Below, piece by piece: positions 11,891 to 24,344 of a DNA stretch of 64,000 bases (the first letter of the stretch is position 1; each line of letters starts with the position of its first letter). The notes under the pieces are model-generated. The model saw only the letters and a program-made list of their open reading frames with translations. It did no database searches and was not told the DNA's origin. Source of the DNA: Cymodocea nodosa. Lineage: Eukaryota > Streptophyta > Magnoliopsida > Alismatales > Cymodoceaceae. Where the stretch lies: the NCBI GenBank assembly GCA_036874045.1, contig CM072344.1, positions 9,148,501 to 9,212,500 of the forward strand, given 5' to 3'. The translations under genes were made by a program, and so were the position numbers.

Positions 11891-13036
11891 TCTAAGAGCT
11901 CTTAGTCTTCTTATTTCATCATTTCTAGTTTCTTTCCTAGAAGTGGTTTGTGTAATTCTTTTTGGAACAGATAGTCCTCTATTTGTATCTTCTATTATCG
12001 AAAATTGTTGTCATCGAACTTGATTCTAAACTTCCCATCTTCAACCATCACTTCCACTCTTCCTTCTCAATTTGAACACTCACAAGTGACTTTGGTTCTA
12101 CTTGCTTCTATGACAACTACAACCTACATACTCTAATATTGGTCATTGAAGATTGAGGACTATCACAACAACAAGCTCGTAACACACATTGGTATTACCT
12201 AATGTGTCTAATAATGGAAGTAACATACACATCGAGATCCTTGAAGAATGGAGGTAGAAGAAATGGAGATCACAAATATATTGACACATAGGATTTTATG
12301 TGGTTCGGTTAAACTACCTATGTTCACAGTAGTGCTAGCTCTTCACTATCATCCTTAGTGGTTGGAAGCACTTGGGGATGTGTCACAATTGTTCCACACA
12401 TTACAACAAATGTTACACATCTTTTATAAAGGTAATACATTAGGGCAACAACTCATACATCAAATTACATTTATACTCTTTCATGATGTAACACTCAATC
12501 GAACCTCACAGACATTCAAAGATGTAACGTTGGACCTTTCGAACCACAATAAACACTTGGTTGTAATCTTTCATCTCCTTTAGATACTTGGGTCTTTAAC
12601 TCTCCAAACAAGTTGGAGTACTACATTGTAACTTTAGATGATTACTATAATAGCTCTTTACCACCTTCAGACTCTCAGATTGAGTAACTCACTAGAGCCA
12701 TCTACCTTACTCACCATTTGGTCACTTAAGGCAGTAACCTTCCGTCACTTTTGAATACATAAGCTTTAACTATTTGAACTTTGCAGTCTTCAGGTGCTAA
12801 TTCATCAACATCATTGTGTTTGATTAAACACAACAGACTCCTTCATAGTCCTCAACTAAACAAGATGAACCTCCTTCGCTATGTTTGACTAAACACAGGA
12901 TATTCATTGATAACTCTCCAACCCTTTTAGAGACTTAAATGTGTAACTCACCTAACTTCTTTTATACAATTATTTAACCCATCAAAATCTATAAAAATAT
13001 ACAACATTTTAGCCCAAATACATACCTTTGACACAA

Positions 13037-13770
13037 AAGAGTTGGACACATAAATATGAAATTGTTGCATAAATTATCTAGTAAAAACTTAGTAAGAGGT
13101 TTATCAAAGATAAAATACTCAAAAGATTATGTGTGATGCATGTAAGGTAAATTTTACAGAAGTTCTTTTAAATCTAAAATGATATAACAAACAAGAAAGT
13201 CCTAGAACTTATACATGTGGATTTATTTGGATCAACAAGAATCATGAATCTTGATGGTAAATGATATGTATTTGTTTTAGTAGATAACTTCTCTAGATAC
13301 ATTTGAGTATATTTTCTAACATCTAAAATAAAAGTTTTTGAAAAATTCAAGACTTTCTGTAATCTTGTTCATAATGAACAATGTGTTTTTGTTTAAAAAT
13401 TTAAAAGTGATCATTGTATTGAATTTGACAATGATCAAATGAATAAATATTATATTGATCTAAATATTGATCATAATTTTTTTTTTCAAAAGCATCACCT
13501 CAAAATGGTGTTGTTGAGAGAAAAAATTGATCACTTTAAGAAATAGTCAAAATAATGTTAAATGAACATAAATTATAAAATCTTTGAATTGAGATAGTTA
13601 ATATTACATGTTATATTATTAATAGAGTTCATTTAAAACCTCTTATTAATAAAACTCATTTTGAAATCATGTATGATAGAGTACTAAAAATTTTCTATAT
13701 GAAATCCTTTGATTATAAGGTTGTGTTAGTGCCTAATAAAATTCAACCAATGAAAAGGAAAATCGTTGAA
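13037..13770 (+). mobile_element. Copia (SIRE-type) GAG-pre-integrase and integrase fragment
   Basis: The sequence starts at the GAG-pre-integrase motif (RVGHINMKLLHKL) and runs through the integrase zinc-binding and core regions. It is recognisably homologous, in the opposite orientation, to the better preserved copy at 59607-61259, to which it corresponds over roughly 240 residues. It has no LTR of its own and both ends are abrupt. It is a short, badly broken fossil with more than ten breaks. Confidence 0.8.
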
Positions 13771-13970
13771 TTCCGTCAGGTAAGCATTAGTGTGCAGATG
13801 TCTTGAAGGAAAGAAAAATGGTAATTTTCCTTACTATAAAAATGAAATTTTACCTTTATCGCCTAGCAATTTTTGACCTCCCTCCATTTAAAATTTTGAC
13901 TGCCTGACTTCTAGCGTCCACTACTCATGACTTTTGCCTATTGCTCCCAACTTCCACATGATTTTTGACT

Positions 13971-14240
13971 GACTTCTTCTAGCATTCCAGGTTGTGCTCC
14001 CAAGTTCCACTACTTAGGTGCTAGCAACTTCTACTTGACTCGATCGCTGCTCGCAACTTCCGTAGGACTTTTGGTCGTTCTTGACCGCTGTTAGTGACTT
14101 CTGCTTGACTTCTTCCAATGCTTTAGCTTGTGCTCTTGAGTTCCACTACTTTGGTGCTTGCAACTTCCCCTTGACTTGACCATTGCTCGCAACTTCTACT
14201 AGTCTTTCGCCTATTGTCCCAAAAGGTACCCTGTTCCAAT
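13971..14240. repeat. 136-bp imperfect tandem repeat
   Basis: 'gacttcttctagcattcc' at 13971 recurs as 'gacttcttccaatgcttt' at 14107. The following text is also shared: 'ttgtgctc..agttccactact..ggtgct.gcaacttc' and 'cttgact..ac..ctgctcgcaacttc'. The period is 136 bp with two copies. A degenerate third partial copy may precede at about 13890. The repeat lies between the Copia integrase fragment and unassigned DNA and may be the remains of an LTR or leader. Confidence 0.75.
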
Positions 14241-15595
14241 TTGCTTGAAGTTCTTATTTGATTCCATGTTTATATATTCCATTCTCTCATAGTTCTTTTG
14301 AAAGTTTTCAGTCACTCATTCTAGTTGTTTTATATGTTGTTCATAACAATTTATGAAGTTATGGAATTTGTTAGACTACAAACCCATTAGGATTTGATTT
14401 GGTTTATCCTAGATTAGTTATCCTTGTGCCTTGTTAGGAAAGTTGGCTTATTTTTCAATCTTTGATGCACTCTATGGTGGTTGCATAGTATGCTCAAAAG
14501 TATCATCTCCTAGTTGTAGATCTATCGTGCTAATATAATCAAGCCACGTCAGCAACCTCCTATTTTTGTGTTTCTTTTAATTGGCAAGGGTTTCAAATTT
14601 TGTGTGGGCAAAGTTTCCTAACAGACCCATTAGGATTTGATTTGATTGAGATTCATACCTTATAAACATTAAAGAAAACTTGATTTGGTTCTCCAAATTT
14701 AAGTAACTGTAATAATCAACTCCTAAATCACAAGGGTTTTTGTTGATTTGGTTATTAATGAGATGTTTCAACCTCTTGGACATGTCATGTACACTTATTT
14801 AAGTTCTCGCAATTCCAGAACAACTCATCCCAGCCCACAACTCTTTATGTGAGTGACCAACCAACCAACTCTTTATGTGAGTAACGAAAATATTGATCAA
14901 TAGTAATCTCCTTATGTGTTAGTGATTAATTTATCATTTACTCTTTACATCATTGCTGAATTCAACATTGTTTTCTGCTTTTCTAAATTGGTTCAGCAGC
15001 ATTTTCATTTAAAAATGTTGTTGAACTAATTTAGAATGTGTTATGTCATGACTAATTGTATTTGTGAATGACTTTTGTTTATATTGTGAATGATTGATTT
15101 GTTTATATATGAAAATTTTGTTGGTTTCTCATGTAGAAATGATTGTAAATGTATTGTCTCTTTACTAGTTTTATGTATTTGCATGAAAATAATTTTTATT
15201 ACTTTTTATTAATATTTGTTTTCATGTAGAAAGTGGAAGGAATAATAGAGGACGAAGTTATATAACTTGGAATATTGATGTAGATATATTCTTTTTAGAT
15301 ATTTTGTCAAAAGTATTAAATGAAGGAAACAAAAAAAACCTAAAATAGAAAGATAAAAGAGAACACTTGAGATAAAATAGTTGAAAAATACAATAATAGA
15401 ATAAATGCATGTATTACAAAAAATTGTGGAAAGTTGCTTAAAGACATGAAGACAAATGTATCGTAATTATTTTAAAATTACAAATCAAAGTGGATGAGGA
15501 TGAAATTTCATACAAATGTATACTGACATTTTTAAGCAAATGGATAAAAATATTTTTAAATCAAGAAAAATATATGGTTAACATTTTTCTAATTT
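14241..15595. other. unassigned DNA, no gene seen
   Basis: No coding content was recognised. The phrase 'acccattaggatttgattt' occurs at 14384 and again at 14632, a short dispersed or local repeat. 'ccaaccaactctttatgtgagt' near 14860 partly repeats 'cacaactctttatgtgagt' at 14838. The rest is AT-rich. Confidence 0.35.
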
Positions 15596-16985
15596 GTGTT
15601 TAAGTTTGCCACATCACTGACATTTTGGTCTTTGGCGATAATTTGGCCTTCCTATATTATGACCATAGCCACGTCCACTGAAAGCAACTAAGGTAGATTG
15701 ATCTGTAACTGGTGGAGTTGACACACAAGAAGGTAGAGTTGAGATATGCATCATCTTGGCAAAAGTTTCAACTAAATTCAACATTGTATTGGTGCCCAAG
15801 ACTTGTCTCTGAATTTGTGATGCAATATTAGGATTAAGACACAAGTTCCTCATGATATTGTTGAAAAGTAGTTATGTCAGATGTTGGGGGTTGATATATG
15901 TTCAGTTCATTGATTAATCTTTTGATTATGTTGTAGTACTCCTAAGGGTTTTTGTCCCCTTGCTTTATCTGAAACAAGTCTTCGTAAACTTAAAAAATCT
16001 TAAAGATATTCTTGTTGTGCCTATACATTTGACACAAGTTGTCTTATATTTCTTTTGCAGTTTTTATCATAGACATCACAGGCAACATGAAGTTCCATAT
16101 TAGTTAGCATGTAGGAACTAATAGTAGTATCATTAGCATAAGCATACCAGTCCTTGTATCAATCACTCTTAATACTGGTGGAGGAAAAATAAGATGAGAC
16201 TCTTAATGGTGAGCAGCAACAATTCTTTCAAAGTTTTGAATCCGAAGCAAATAGTTGGATCCATTTAGTTTTTCTAAAATTCCAAGAAAACTTTGAATAA
16301 GCAAGTGACTTCTACGTTTTTTGGATGAAAAGGTCATAGCTTGCGGTGAACATCCACAATATGGCACCAAGGAAAATGGACAAGTTTGACAGTATGACTC
16401 CAGCAAGTATCACAGTCTTGTAGAGTAGATCACAGACACATCAGCAGGAAGAACTATTGTTGGAAACAGGAATCAAGTCATCTGTCGGAAGGATAATTAC
16501 TAGAAATCGAGCATGAACATGAACAAGACACAACTCATCTATCACATGACTGCACAAACACAAATAGGAATCATGTCATGCAACCACATGAATTCAAACA
16601 AGACTCAACTTTATCTGTCATGTGACTGCACAAACACAAATAGGAATCACGTCATGTGACCACACAAATGCGAACAGGGATTGTGTCATGTGACCGCAAA
16701 CACGGAATGCATACGCATGCGAGGAATTGTGAACGTGTGTCAATGGGTTCTTCTGTTTGTTCTTGTCACAAATGAGAAAAAGAAAGGGGAAAGGCCTTAA
16801 TCAAGTGTCTTGGCTTTGATACCAAGTTATTAGGGCTTGAGGAAGAAGGTGGAGAAGAAGAAAAGGATTGCATTAACCACTAATTAGGGTTAAACACCCA
16901 TATAAATACAAGACTTAAATGGATCCGAGGATCTATATAAGAGAAGATCCATATATATATATATATATACCCACTGAAATACATT
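15596..16985 (-). mobile_element. Copia fragment: LTR part, primer-binding site and gag
   Basis: Read on the minus strand, an LTR-like segment (16826-16985) ends at a primer-binding site (the complement of 'ggctttgataccaa', 16812-16825). A leader with tandem repeats follows, then gag text: EKLNGSNYLLRIQNFERIVAAHH, and later ASQIQRQVLGTNTM and RPKC. This gag differs from that of the neighbouring Copia element at 16986-21385, so it belongs to another family. Everything beyond gag is missing. It is a broken fossil with several breaks. Confidence 0.7.
16551..16715. repeat. 76-bp tandem repeat in the Copia leader
   Basis: 'tgcacaaacacaaataggaa' occurs at 16551 and again at 16627, a 76-bp period. 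A weaker third copy ('gcaaacacggaat') follows near 16697. The repeat lies between the primer-binding site and gag of the fragment above, in the untranslated leader. Confidence 0.8.
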
Positions 16986-19900
16986 AACAATGGGAACATG
17001 GAAAAGGAAAATAATTGAACCACTATACCTACCACTCACGTTACACAACACATTATGTAACTAAAATAAAACATGTAGGTACTGGGAGAATTATGCTCTA
17101 AAGCACAATTCAACACTCCCTCTTGCTTTAGAGCTTACATACTCCAAGCATTTCACGTAGAGTCTTGTACCTTTCAATTGGAATAGCCTTGGTAAACACA
17201 TCTGCCAATTGATCTTCTGATTTACAATAAGTAAGACAAACTTCACCAGTGTCCTGCATCTCCTTCAAGGCATACAACTTGATATTAAAATGCTTGGTGC
17301 ATTGCTGGAACACAGGATCATGCCATATTGCCATAATGGCTTGGTTGTTCACCATAATCTGAGTTGACTGTTCCTATTTTAAATTTAAATCCACTAAGAG
17401 CTTCCATAACCAAACAGCTTGATTAGCAGCTGCATTTGCTGCTATGATCTCCGCCTCTGCGGTTGGTTAAGCCAGAAAATCTTTCTTTGAGGACTAGGAA
17501 AAGAAATTTGTTCCTACTCCAAATGCATAACCAGATGTGCTTTTAAAATCATCCAAAGATCTACCCCAGTCACTGTCTGAAAAGCCTAAAAGGTTGAATT
17601 TATCTGACCTTTTAAATTTAACTCTATACTCTACAGTTCTCTTGATGTATCTTAAAACTCTTTTTGCTGCCTGCTAGTGATTTCTGTTGGAACAATTTAA
17701 AAATTGTGAGAGCTTAGATGTTGCATACAAAATGTCAGGTCTAGTGGCTGTTAGGTACATAAGACAGTCAACTAAACTTTTGAAATCTTTCTCAATTACT
17801 TTGTTGGCTGATTGCTGAGCAGATAATTTTTCTTTGAGATCCAGTGGAGTGCTAACTGAATTACCATCTTCCTCCAATTTAAATCGAACCAACAGATCTT
17901 GGACATATTTTTTTTGAGAAATTGTAATCTCCTGCTTGCTTTGATTCACCTCCAATCCCAAAAAGTATGACATTAATCCTAAGTTTGTCATATCAAACTG
18001 TGTCATCATCTACGCTTTGAACTCTTTAATAGCTTGCAATTTATTTCCTGTTATTAATAAATCCACATACAAGGAAATTACCAACAAACTTTCAGCAGTG
18101 ATTTTTACATATAATGCAGCCTCTGAAAGGTTCCTTTTACATCCCAATTGAATAAGATAAGAATCCACTTTACTGTACCAAGCACGAAGGACTTGCTTAA
18201 GGTCATACAAGGCTTTTTTCAAATGATAGACCTTGTGTTCTTTGTTTTCCATAATCAATCCAACAGGTTGCTCTACATAAATCTCCTCAGATAATTCTCC
18301 ATTCAAGAAGGCTGACTTTACATCCATATGATGTATGGTCCATCCCAATTGCATTGCAATAGCTAAAAGAAATCTTATAGTTTCAAGTCTTGCCATTGGT
18401 GTATAGGTATCAAAATAGTCTATCTCAAACTCCTAGGCATACCCTTTTACAATCAATTTGACCTTATGTTTGTGAATGGTTCCATCAAGATTTAATTTGG
18501 TTCTGAAAACCCATTTAACTCCTATCACCTTCCTATCTAATGGGGGATCCACCAAATGCCAAGTATTGCAATTTTTAATGGCTGTCAATTCTTCCTCCAT
18601 CGCTTTCTTCCATTGAGGATTTAATAGTCTGCTCGATGTTTACTGGTTCTGTTAGAGCTAGGTTTGATCTTGCATACACATTAGCAAGAGACCTAACTCC
18701 TCTAATTGGATTATGGTCTATCATGTCTTGTGGAATTTGATCATCAACTTGATCGTTCAATGGGGCTTCTATAGGATTTGGCAGGATAGGGGAAACATCT
18801 TGGGATTGATTTTCCCAATTCCAAGAATTGCCTTCATGAAATACATTTCTAGAAATAATAACTTTTCGAAAATGTGGTTAATAAATTCTATAGCCTTTGG
18901 AATTGGTTCTGTAGCCAACAAAAATTCCAACAGTGGCTCTAGAATCTAATTTAGCATACTTCACAAGAGGTATTTGAGAATAACAAGTATAATCGAAAAT
19001 TTCGAAGTGTTTAGATGAAGGCTTTGAACCATACCAAACTTCATATGGGGTGGAGTCATTTAAGGCTTTAGTTGGCAGTCAATTTAAAATATATGTGGTA
19101 GTATTGCAGGACTCTGCCCAAAAAGACTTTGGAAGAGATTTTTCAGTCATTAAACACCATGCCATATCTATGATTGTGCAATTTTTCCGCTCACTCACTC
19201 CATTAGACTGAGGAGTATATGGAGTAGTGAATTGACGTTGAATCTTTGCCTCAATAGATATTTCTAAAAAAGCTTCAGATGTGTACTCAATGTCATTATC
19301 TGATCTTAGTGCATTGATTTTACAATCAGCTTGATTTTCAATCCAGCACTTGAAATTTTGAAAATAAGTGAGACTTCAACTTTGCACTTGATGAAATAAA
19401 TCCATGTCATCCTTGTATGGTCATCTATAAAGATGACATAATACACACTTCCATTTAAAGAAGGTGTTGACATAGGACCAGTTATGTCTGTGTGAACTAA
19501 CTGCAGTTTACAATTAGCCCTCCACTTAGATGGCTTGAATTTCTTTCTACATAGCTTGCCTAGTTGAGAAGCTTGACAATTTGATAAATTATTAGTAAAC
19601 CATGGTAGGTCTTTACTTAACTTTTCATTCCTCATTTTCAGCATGCTTGCAAGACTGCAATGCCCCATTCGCTTGTGCTAAACATCAATACAGATTGTAT
19701 TAGATACATAGGCCTGTAATTGAGTTTCCTTCAAATTTAAATGAAAACTCCTACCCTTTATCTTGACCTTAAATAGCTTTGCACCAGAATCTTCATATAT
19801 AGTGCAGGAGTATTTTTTAAACACTAACTGAAACCCTTTTTCAAGTGGCTGCCCCACACTAATGAGATTTTGATCTACTTCAGGCGCATAGAGAGAGCCT

Positions 19901-21385
19901 TGATTCCATCTCCTGTTGTCAACGTCATTGTACCTTTCTCATGAGCATATATAAAGCTGCCACTCCCTATCTTCACACTTCAATTAGAGTAATTGGAAGC
20001 AAATCCTTAAATAAGCCCCTGTCTCTCGTCATATGGTTTGTGTAGCCACTGTCAACTAGCCAGTTTTCAGTGGATGGCAGAGTCATACAAGAGTAGGTCA
20101 AAGCTGCAAATAATTGTTCTTCCACTTGTTCAGTTTTAGCTTGTTGCACGGTTGCCTCCTTTTTTTGAGATTTCTTACAAATCCTTGCCTCGTGCCCCAT
20201 TTGATTGCACTTGGAGCACTTGGCATTTGACCTCATCCAACACTAGGGGGATAGAATTTTTTCTTAGACTGTTGCTGTGGATTACAAGAACTCCCTTCTT
20301 GTTCTGACCCAATTTCATCATAACTGCTAGATTTACCCTTTTTTTTTTCTTTCTTCTCTACAAACTTTCTTGCAAGCAAGGCACCCTCAGAATCTCCCTC
20401 TTGATGCATCAATCAGTGCTGCTCTTGCGCTTGCAATGCACTAATTAACTCTGCCAGAGAGATCCTTGCAAGATCTCTTGTCTTTTCAAGAGTTGTAATG
20501 AAAGCCTCATACTTTTCAAGAACTGTAATTAGAATCTTTTCTACAATCCTAGAATTAATAAATTCAGTACCTAATAAATGTACCTTGTTGCTGATAGAAA
20601 GTAATTTATCCACGTACTCCTTAATATTTTCAGAGTCCTTCATGTGAGGCAACTCAAACTTCCAAATGGGGTTTAAAACCTTCATCCCTTTAATTCTCTC
20701 ATCACCTGCAAATTCTCCCATCAGTTAGTCCCAAATCTCCTTAGCGGATTTAAGAGACATCACCCTTAAGAAGATATTTGGAGAAATTGCAGCAAAGAAG
20801 CATGCCTGAGCCTTGGACTTTTGAGTATTCTTCTCCTTCTGCAACTTTATTTGATTCATGGTCAGATTTTCACCAAGTTGTGGAACTTCATAGTCATCTT
20901 TTATAGGTTCCCAAAGATCTAAAGCTTCTAGATAAGCCTGCATACGTATGGCCAAGTGTTGATACTTCTCCCCATCAAACACTAGTGGTGCGAGTTGTGA
21001 AAAACTCGTTGATTCACCCTCCATCATGTGCAGAGCTAATGCTATGACCTCTCACACCCAGGCTTTGATATCAGTTTGTTGTAAAGAAAAATAGTTGAGT
21101 GAGCAAGGGAGATTTGGAGTGATGGAAGAAGAGGAAGAGGGTGCTTGGAATATGTAGCAAGCTAATTAAACTGCATTTTCATTTCAAATATAAATAGAGT
21201 ACATGAGCAGAACATGGATCCTATTTTCATGTATCATGGAAACATGGAAAAGAAAAATAACTGAACCAGACTCCATCCACACTTAACCCACTACACTCAC
21301 TACTCACATTACACAACACATTATGTAACAACTTAATAAAACATGTGGGTACTGGGAGAATTATGCTCTAAAGCACAATTCAATA
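16986..21385 (-). mobile_element. near full-length but broken Copia element
   Basis: In minus orientation the 5' LTR is 21077-21385, followed by a primer-binding site (complement of 'ggctttgatatca', 21061-21073). Then come gag (about 20413-21027), a CCHC knuckle and protease (about 19970-20236; CSKCNQMGHEARIC, then WLVDSGYTNHMT), integrase (about 19200-19670), reverse transcriptase (about 17670-18500; HHMDVKSAFLNGELSEEIYVEQP, SYFLGLEVNQ) and RNase H ending at 17128. The 3' LTR is only about 130 bp (16986-17115) before it turns into a different LTR. Shared LTR text includes 'gggagaattatgctctaaag'. LTR identity in the shared part is roughly 90 percent, suggesting moderate age. It is a broken fossil with around ten breaks. 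Confidence 0.9.
17674..18396 (-). pseudogene. Copia reverse transcriptase part
   Basis: Part of the element at 16986-21385. Visible Copia RT landmarks are MDVKSAFLNGEL, KKALYDLKQ, the YFLGLEV segment and the ATRPDI motif that precedes RNase H. It lies downstream of integrase, as is typical of Copia (integrase before RT). Broken fossil. Confidence 0.85.
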
Positions 21386-22960
21386 ATAAGTTTCTAGGAA
21401 TTTATCATAAGTTTTTTTTAAATCAATAAAAGCCATTTGGATGTTTTCTTTTCTTAACTCTAAATTTTTTACTAGTTGTCTAAGTAAATATATAGCTTTC
21501 CTTGTTGATCTATCTACCATAAATGCAAATTAATTTTTCTATCATCTTAGTTACATATATTAGTCTTTACTCAATTAACTTTTCTTGTAATTTCATAATA
21601 TGACTCATTAATTTAATATCACAATTTTGTATGTCTCTTATTTTTAAATATAAGCATTAGAGAACTTTGTTTCATTCATTAGACATTTTGGAGGTTTGGC
21701 TGCTAGGAAAGTTAGGAAAAGCAAGATTTAGAAATTTTTTTTTGACTTTCCTAGTATTTGTGCTACCTAGGCTCAACTTTCTTAAGTATAAAAGATGTGA
21801 ATTTTTGAACATTTTCAACTCTTTTAGTCTGAAAATTGGGAAAGAACATCGTGAATGTCTCTTCAATAAAAGCTCGTATAAAGTAATATTATATGATATA
21901 TATAAATATCTTATAATTATTATAAATTAATATAAATAGTAATATAGTATATATCAATATTTATAATTATATATATTATAAATATAAATATAATTATTTA
22001 TATACATTATAATTACAATTATAAATATATATGATATTATTTATTTATTATTATAATTACAATTATTATATTTCAATTTATCATAATTATGTTGATATCT
22101 ATATGATATTTATTATTTATTATATGTTAATAATTGCGTTATTATTTATATGATTATTATCATATTATAATTAGTTTAATTATTAATAGTTTATGATTTA
22201 TTATAAGGTTAATAATATTAATATTAAACTTTAAGTTATTTATCAAAACCTTAAATTACACAAATTTTCTAACTTTTCAATGATGACAAACAATTTCAAA
22301 TTTTATTTTCCTAACTTTCTATTTCTTAACTTTCTAATTTCTATTTTTTTTGACTTTCTATTTCTTCAAAATTTACACTTTTTGATGCAACACAAAGTGA
22401 CTCTTTTTGTCTTTAAAGTTACATTAAAAAGCTTAGTTATCCACTTAATTCTCACTTCACTCATTCACTTCTGCACTTTAATAGGAATACTATTTGATCT
22501 AATAGGTTTTTTACATTTTATTTTTGTAATAATTTCTTTTACCTTTAAACTACTAATTTTTCTAAGATAATTATAGTTCATACCTTTTGTATTGCTACCC
22601 AAATTTTATATTTAAAAATTTTCTGTAATAAATTCATCAAAAAGTTTACTAAAATACTTACACCATCTATTTTTTATTTTATCTTCTTTTACTAAAACCC
22701 TACCATCCTCATCTTTAATACACTTAAGACTTAAATCTCTAGATTTTCTTTCTCTAACTTTAGTCAATTTATATATTTTATTTTCTCTTTGTTTTGTGTC
22801 TAAATTATCATGTAATTTTTTATAGGCCTGATTTTTAACTTCATTAATAATTTTATTAGCATTCCTTATAGTTAAAGGGAAGACATGTCGACTTTTATTC
22901 TTCTCTTGTTCGTCCATTAGAGGTTGCTGGGAAGGTTTTCTGTGTCCCAATGCAAGCAGT
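21386..22960 (-). mobile_element. RTE-type LINE remnant split by an AT-rich insert
   Basis: In minus orientation the right part (22385-22960) reads KLTKVRERKSRDLSLKCIKD, EDGRVLVKEDKIKNRWCKYF and SKLFDEF, then VKEIITKIKCKKP and IKWITKLFN. The left part (21386-21655) reads RDIQNC, KLMSHIM, FAFMVDRSTRKAIYLLRQL and FIDLKKTYDKF. These are consecutive pieces of a plant LINE reverse transcriptase (family text: GPDGIP, GFMPGRST, FIDLEKAYDKVPR). Stops and small deletions are frequent; for example part of the NYRGI segment is missing. The 5' LTR of the Copia element abuts the RT core at 21385, so the Copia insertion or a later deletion removed the rest. Confidence 0.8.
21660..22384. repeat. AT-rich insertion within the LINE
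   Basis: About 725 bp separate two consecutive pieces of the LINE reverse transcriptase. The left part starts near 'ggtttggctgctaggaaagt'. The core (about 21880-22240) is almost pure A/T, rich in 'tataa' and 'attat'. The right part holds several 'aactttct' runs. It is probably a non-autonomous element or an expanded AT tract; terminal repeats and target duplication could not be settled. Confidence 0.5.
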
Positions 22961-24006
22961 ATTGATGATATGGGGACTTTCTAGGATAATCTAGGCAATC
23001 AGTGGTTGACATGTAGACCGAAGATGTGTCATATAATTGCTCATGCTATCTGGTGTAACTCAAGATGTGGCCTACTTTAAGTCAAAAATTGTGGGGTGTG
23101 GTTGAATGGATGAGATAGCAGCATCTTCGATAATGAAGTCATTGCATTGTTTCAGAGTTTAGTGATTTTTAAGGGAGTTTGTTCAGTGCTTTATGCCTTA
23201 TTTCCCCTTTGGTCTCTTCTCTATTTCATTTTTTTTTGTGTTCTTTTGAGCCTGGTTGATGCCATAGATAAGCAATACCTTTTGGTCAATATGAACCCAA
23301 CATAATAATATGTATGATTTGTTAAGATCTAAAATAGATATGTTTAATTTAAATATGTAATATTTACTACAATTTAACTAAATATTTATACTTTTGGTAT
23401 TATGCTCATTTGTGAATCAAAAAAATTATATTTTAATTTCAAATTTTTTATTTTGGTTTCCTTTAATGTACTAAAAAATTAGAAAAATTTATAATTAAGC
23501 ACAAATAATTCGAAAGTTTAATGGAAATGAATAGAGACGTGAAGCAAAATTAAATTTGTGGAGAGAAGATAAATAGATGATAGTTACGTGTGGAAATATA
23601 AGGATGAGGAATTCAATTATTTAAACTTCAGATGCTTATTCAAGTTTATGTGTGAATCACGAAGAGAACTTTTCTTTTTATTTTGGTTCTTTTTTTAGCA
23701 TAGTAAGCTTGACAAAATAAATTTAGTTAAATATATGAAATATCAAAAAATTAATATAAAAGATAATAAAGTGAGAGAAATTTAACGTAGTTGGAAAATG
23801 TAATATAATATCTTAGTTGTGTGTGGTCCCTTGAGACTTCATATTTAGTTTGCCTTATGGTATGAATGGCTAGACTTCCAATATCGAGTGCTAAAAGTAA
23901 TACTTATATCAGAACCTCTTATAGTATTGGTTTCACCAACTTAGTTTCAGAAACTAGCTTCTGCATGGGATGCAGATTACAGAGAAGCTAGCTTCTAAAA
24001 GTCCAT
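22961..24006. other. intergenic, no gene seen
   Basis: No recognisable coding content or element. AT-rich, with a short T-rich tract at about 23228. Confidence 0.35.
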
Positions 24007-24344
24007 GAGAAGCTTGTTTGATAGTAACTTGAGGACTTCGATTTCTTCAAATAATAATTGCAGAATATGATGTTTTTTGAATAAGTGTTGGAATTAGTTA
24101 AAATTAATTTGAGTTAATAGAGACTATCGACAATGAAAATGTAAAATTTTAGCTCTTGATAAGAAGCTAAGAAAAGTGGGATTTTCTAAAAGCTGTATCA
24201 AATTCTTATTTTGTGCTTGGAGAAGCTAAAAGCTTTTTATAGTGGGGTGTATGCGACCATGTTGGAACCACTGGTTAGCTTTTAAGGTTTCTCCTAATAA
24301 CTATGTAGAAGCTAGTCTAGAAGTAAAACCAAATGGACCATTAG
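24007..24344. mobile_element. possible small hAT-like MITE
   Basis: The left end 'cttgtttgatagtaact' and the complement of the right end 'ccatttggttttacttct' are similar. Possible 8-bp flanks 'tccatgag' and 'accattag' match at six of eight positions. The interior repeats 'agaagcta' and 'gctaaaagct'. The size fits a MITE. No coding capacity. Boundaries are approximate and the call is tentative. Confidence 0.3.

Larger units (their letters stand above)
8531..12955 (-). mobile_element. broken Copia LTR element with two LTRs
   Basis: Two direct copies of one LTR flank a gag-bearing interior, in minus orientation. The 3' LTR starts at about 8531 and runs to roughly 9577; the 5' LTR is 12157 to about 12955 and looks cut short on its outer side. 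Shared landmarks include 'gaagaatggaggtagaagaaat', 'gtgctagctctt' and 'ttcatgatgtaacactcaatc'. The two LTRs differ at many sites, so the insertion is old. The interior is short (under 3 kb) and shows gag but little recognisable pol, so much has been lost. It is a broken fossil with well over ten breaks. The inserted neighbour at 13037 may have removed the outer end of the 5' LTR. Confidence 0.75.

Noticed and set aside
16951-16972. TA dinucleotide run as a separate satellite
   Set aside because: A short simple repeat within the mosaic Copia LTR, of no wider structure.
22280-22570. 96-residue hydrophobic frame resembling a membrane protein
   Set aside because: It is antisense to the decayed LINE reverse transcriptase and T-rich; the minus strand gives the family match.
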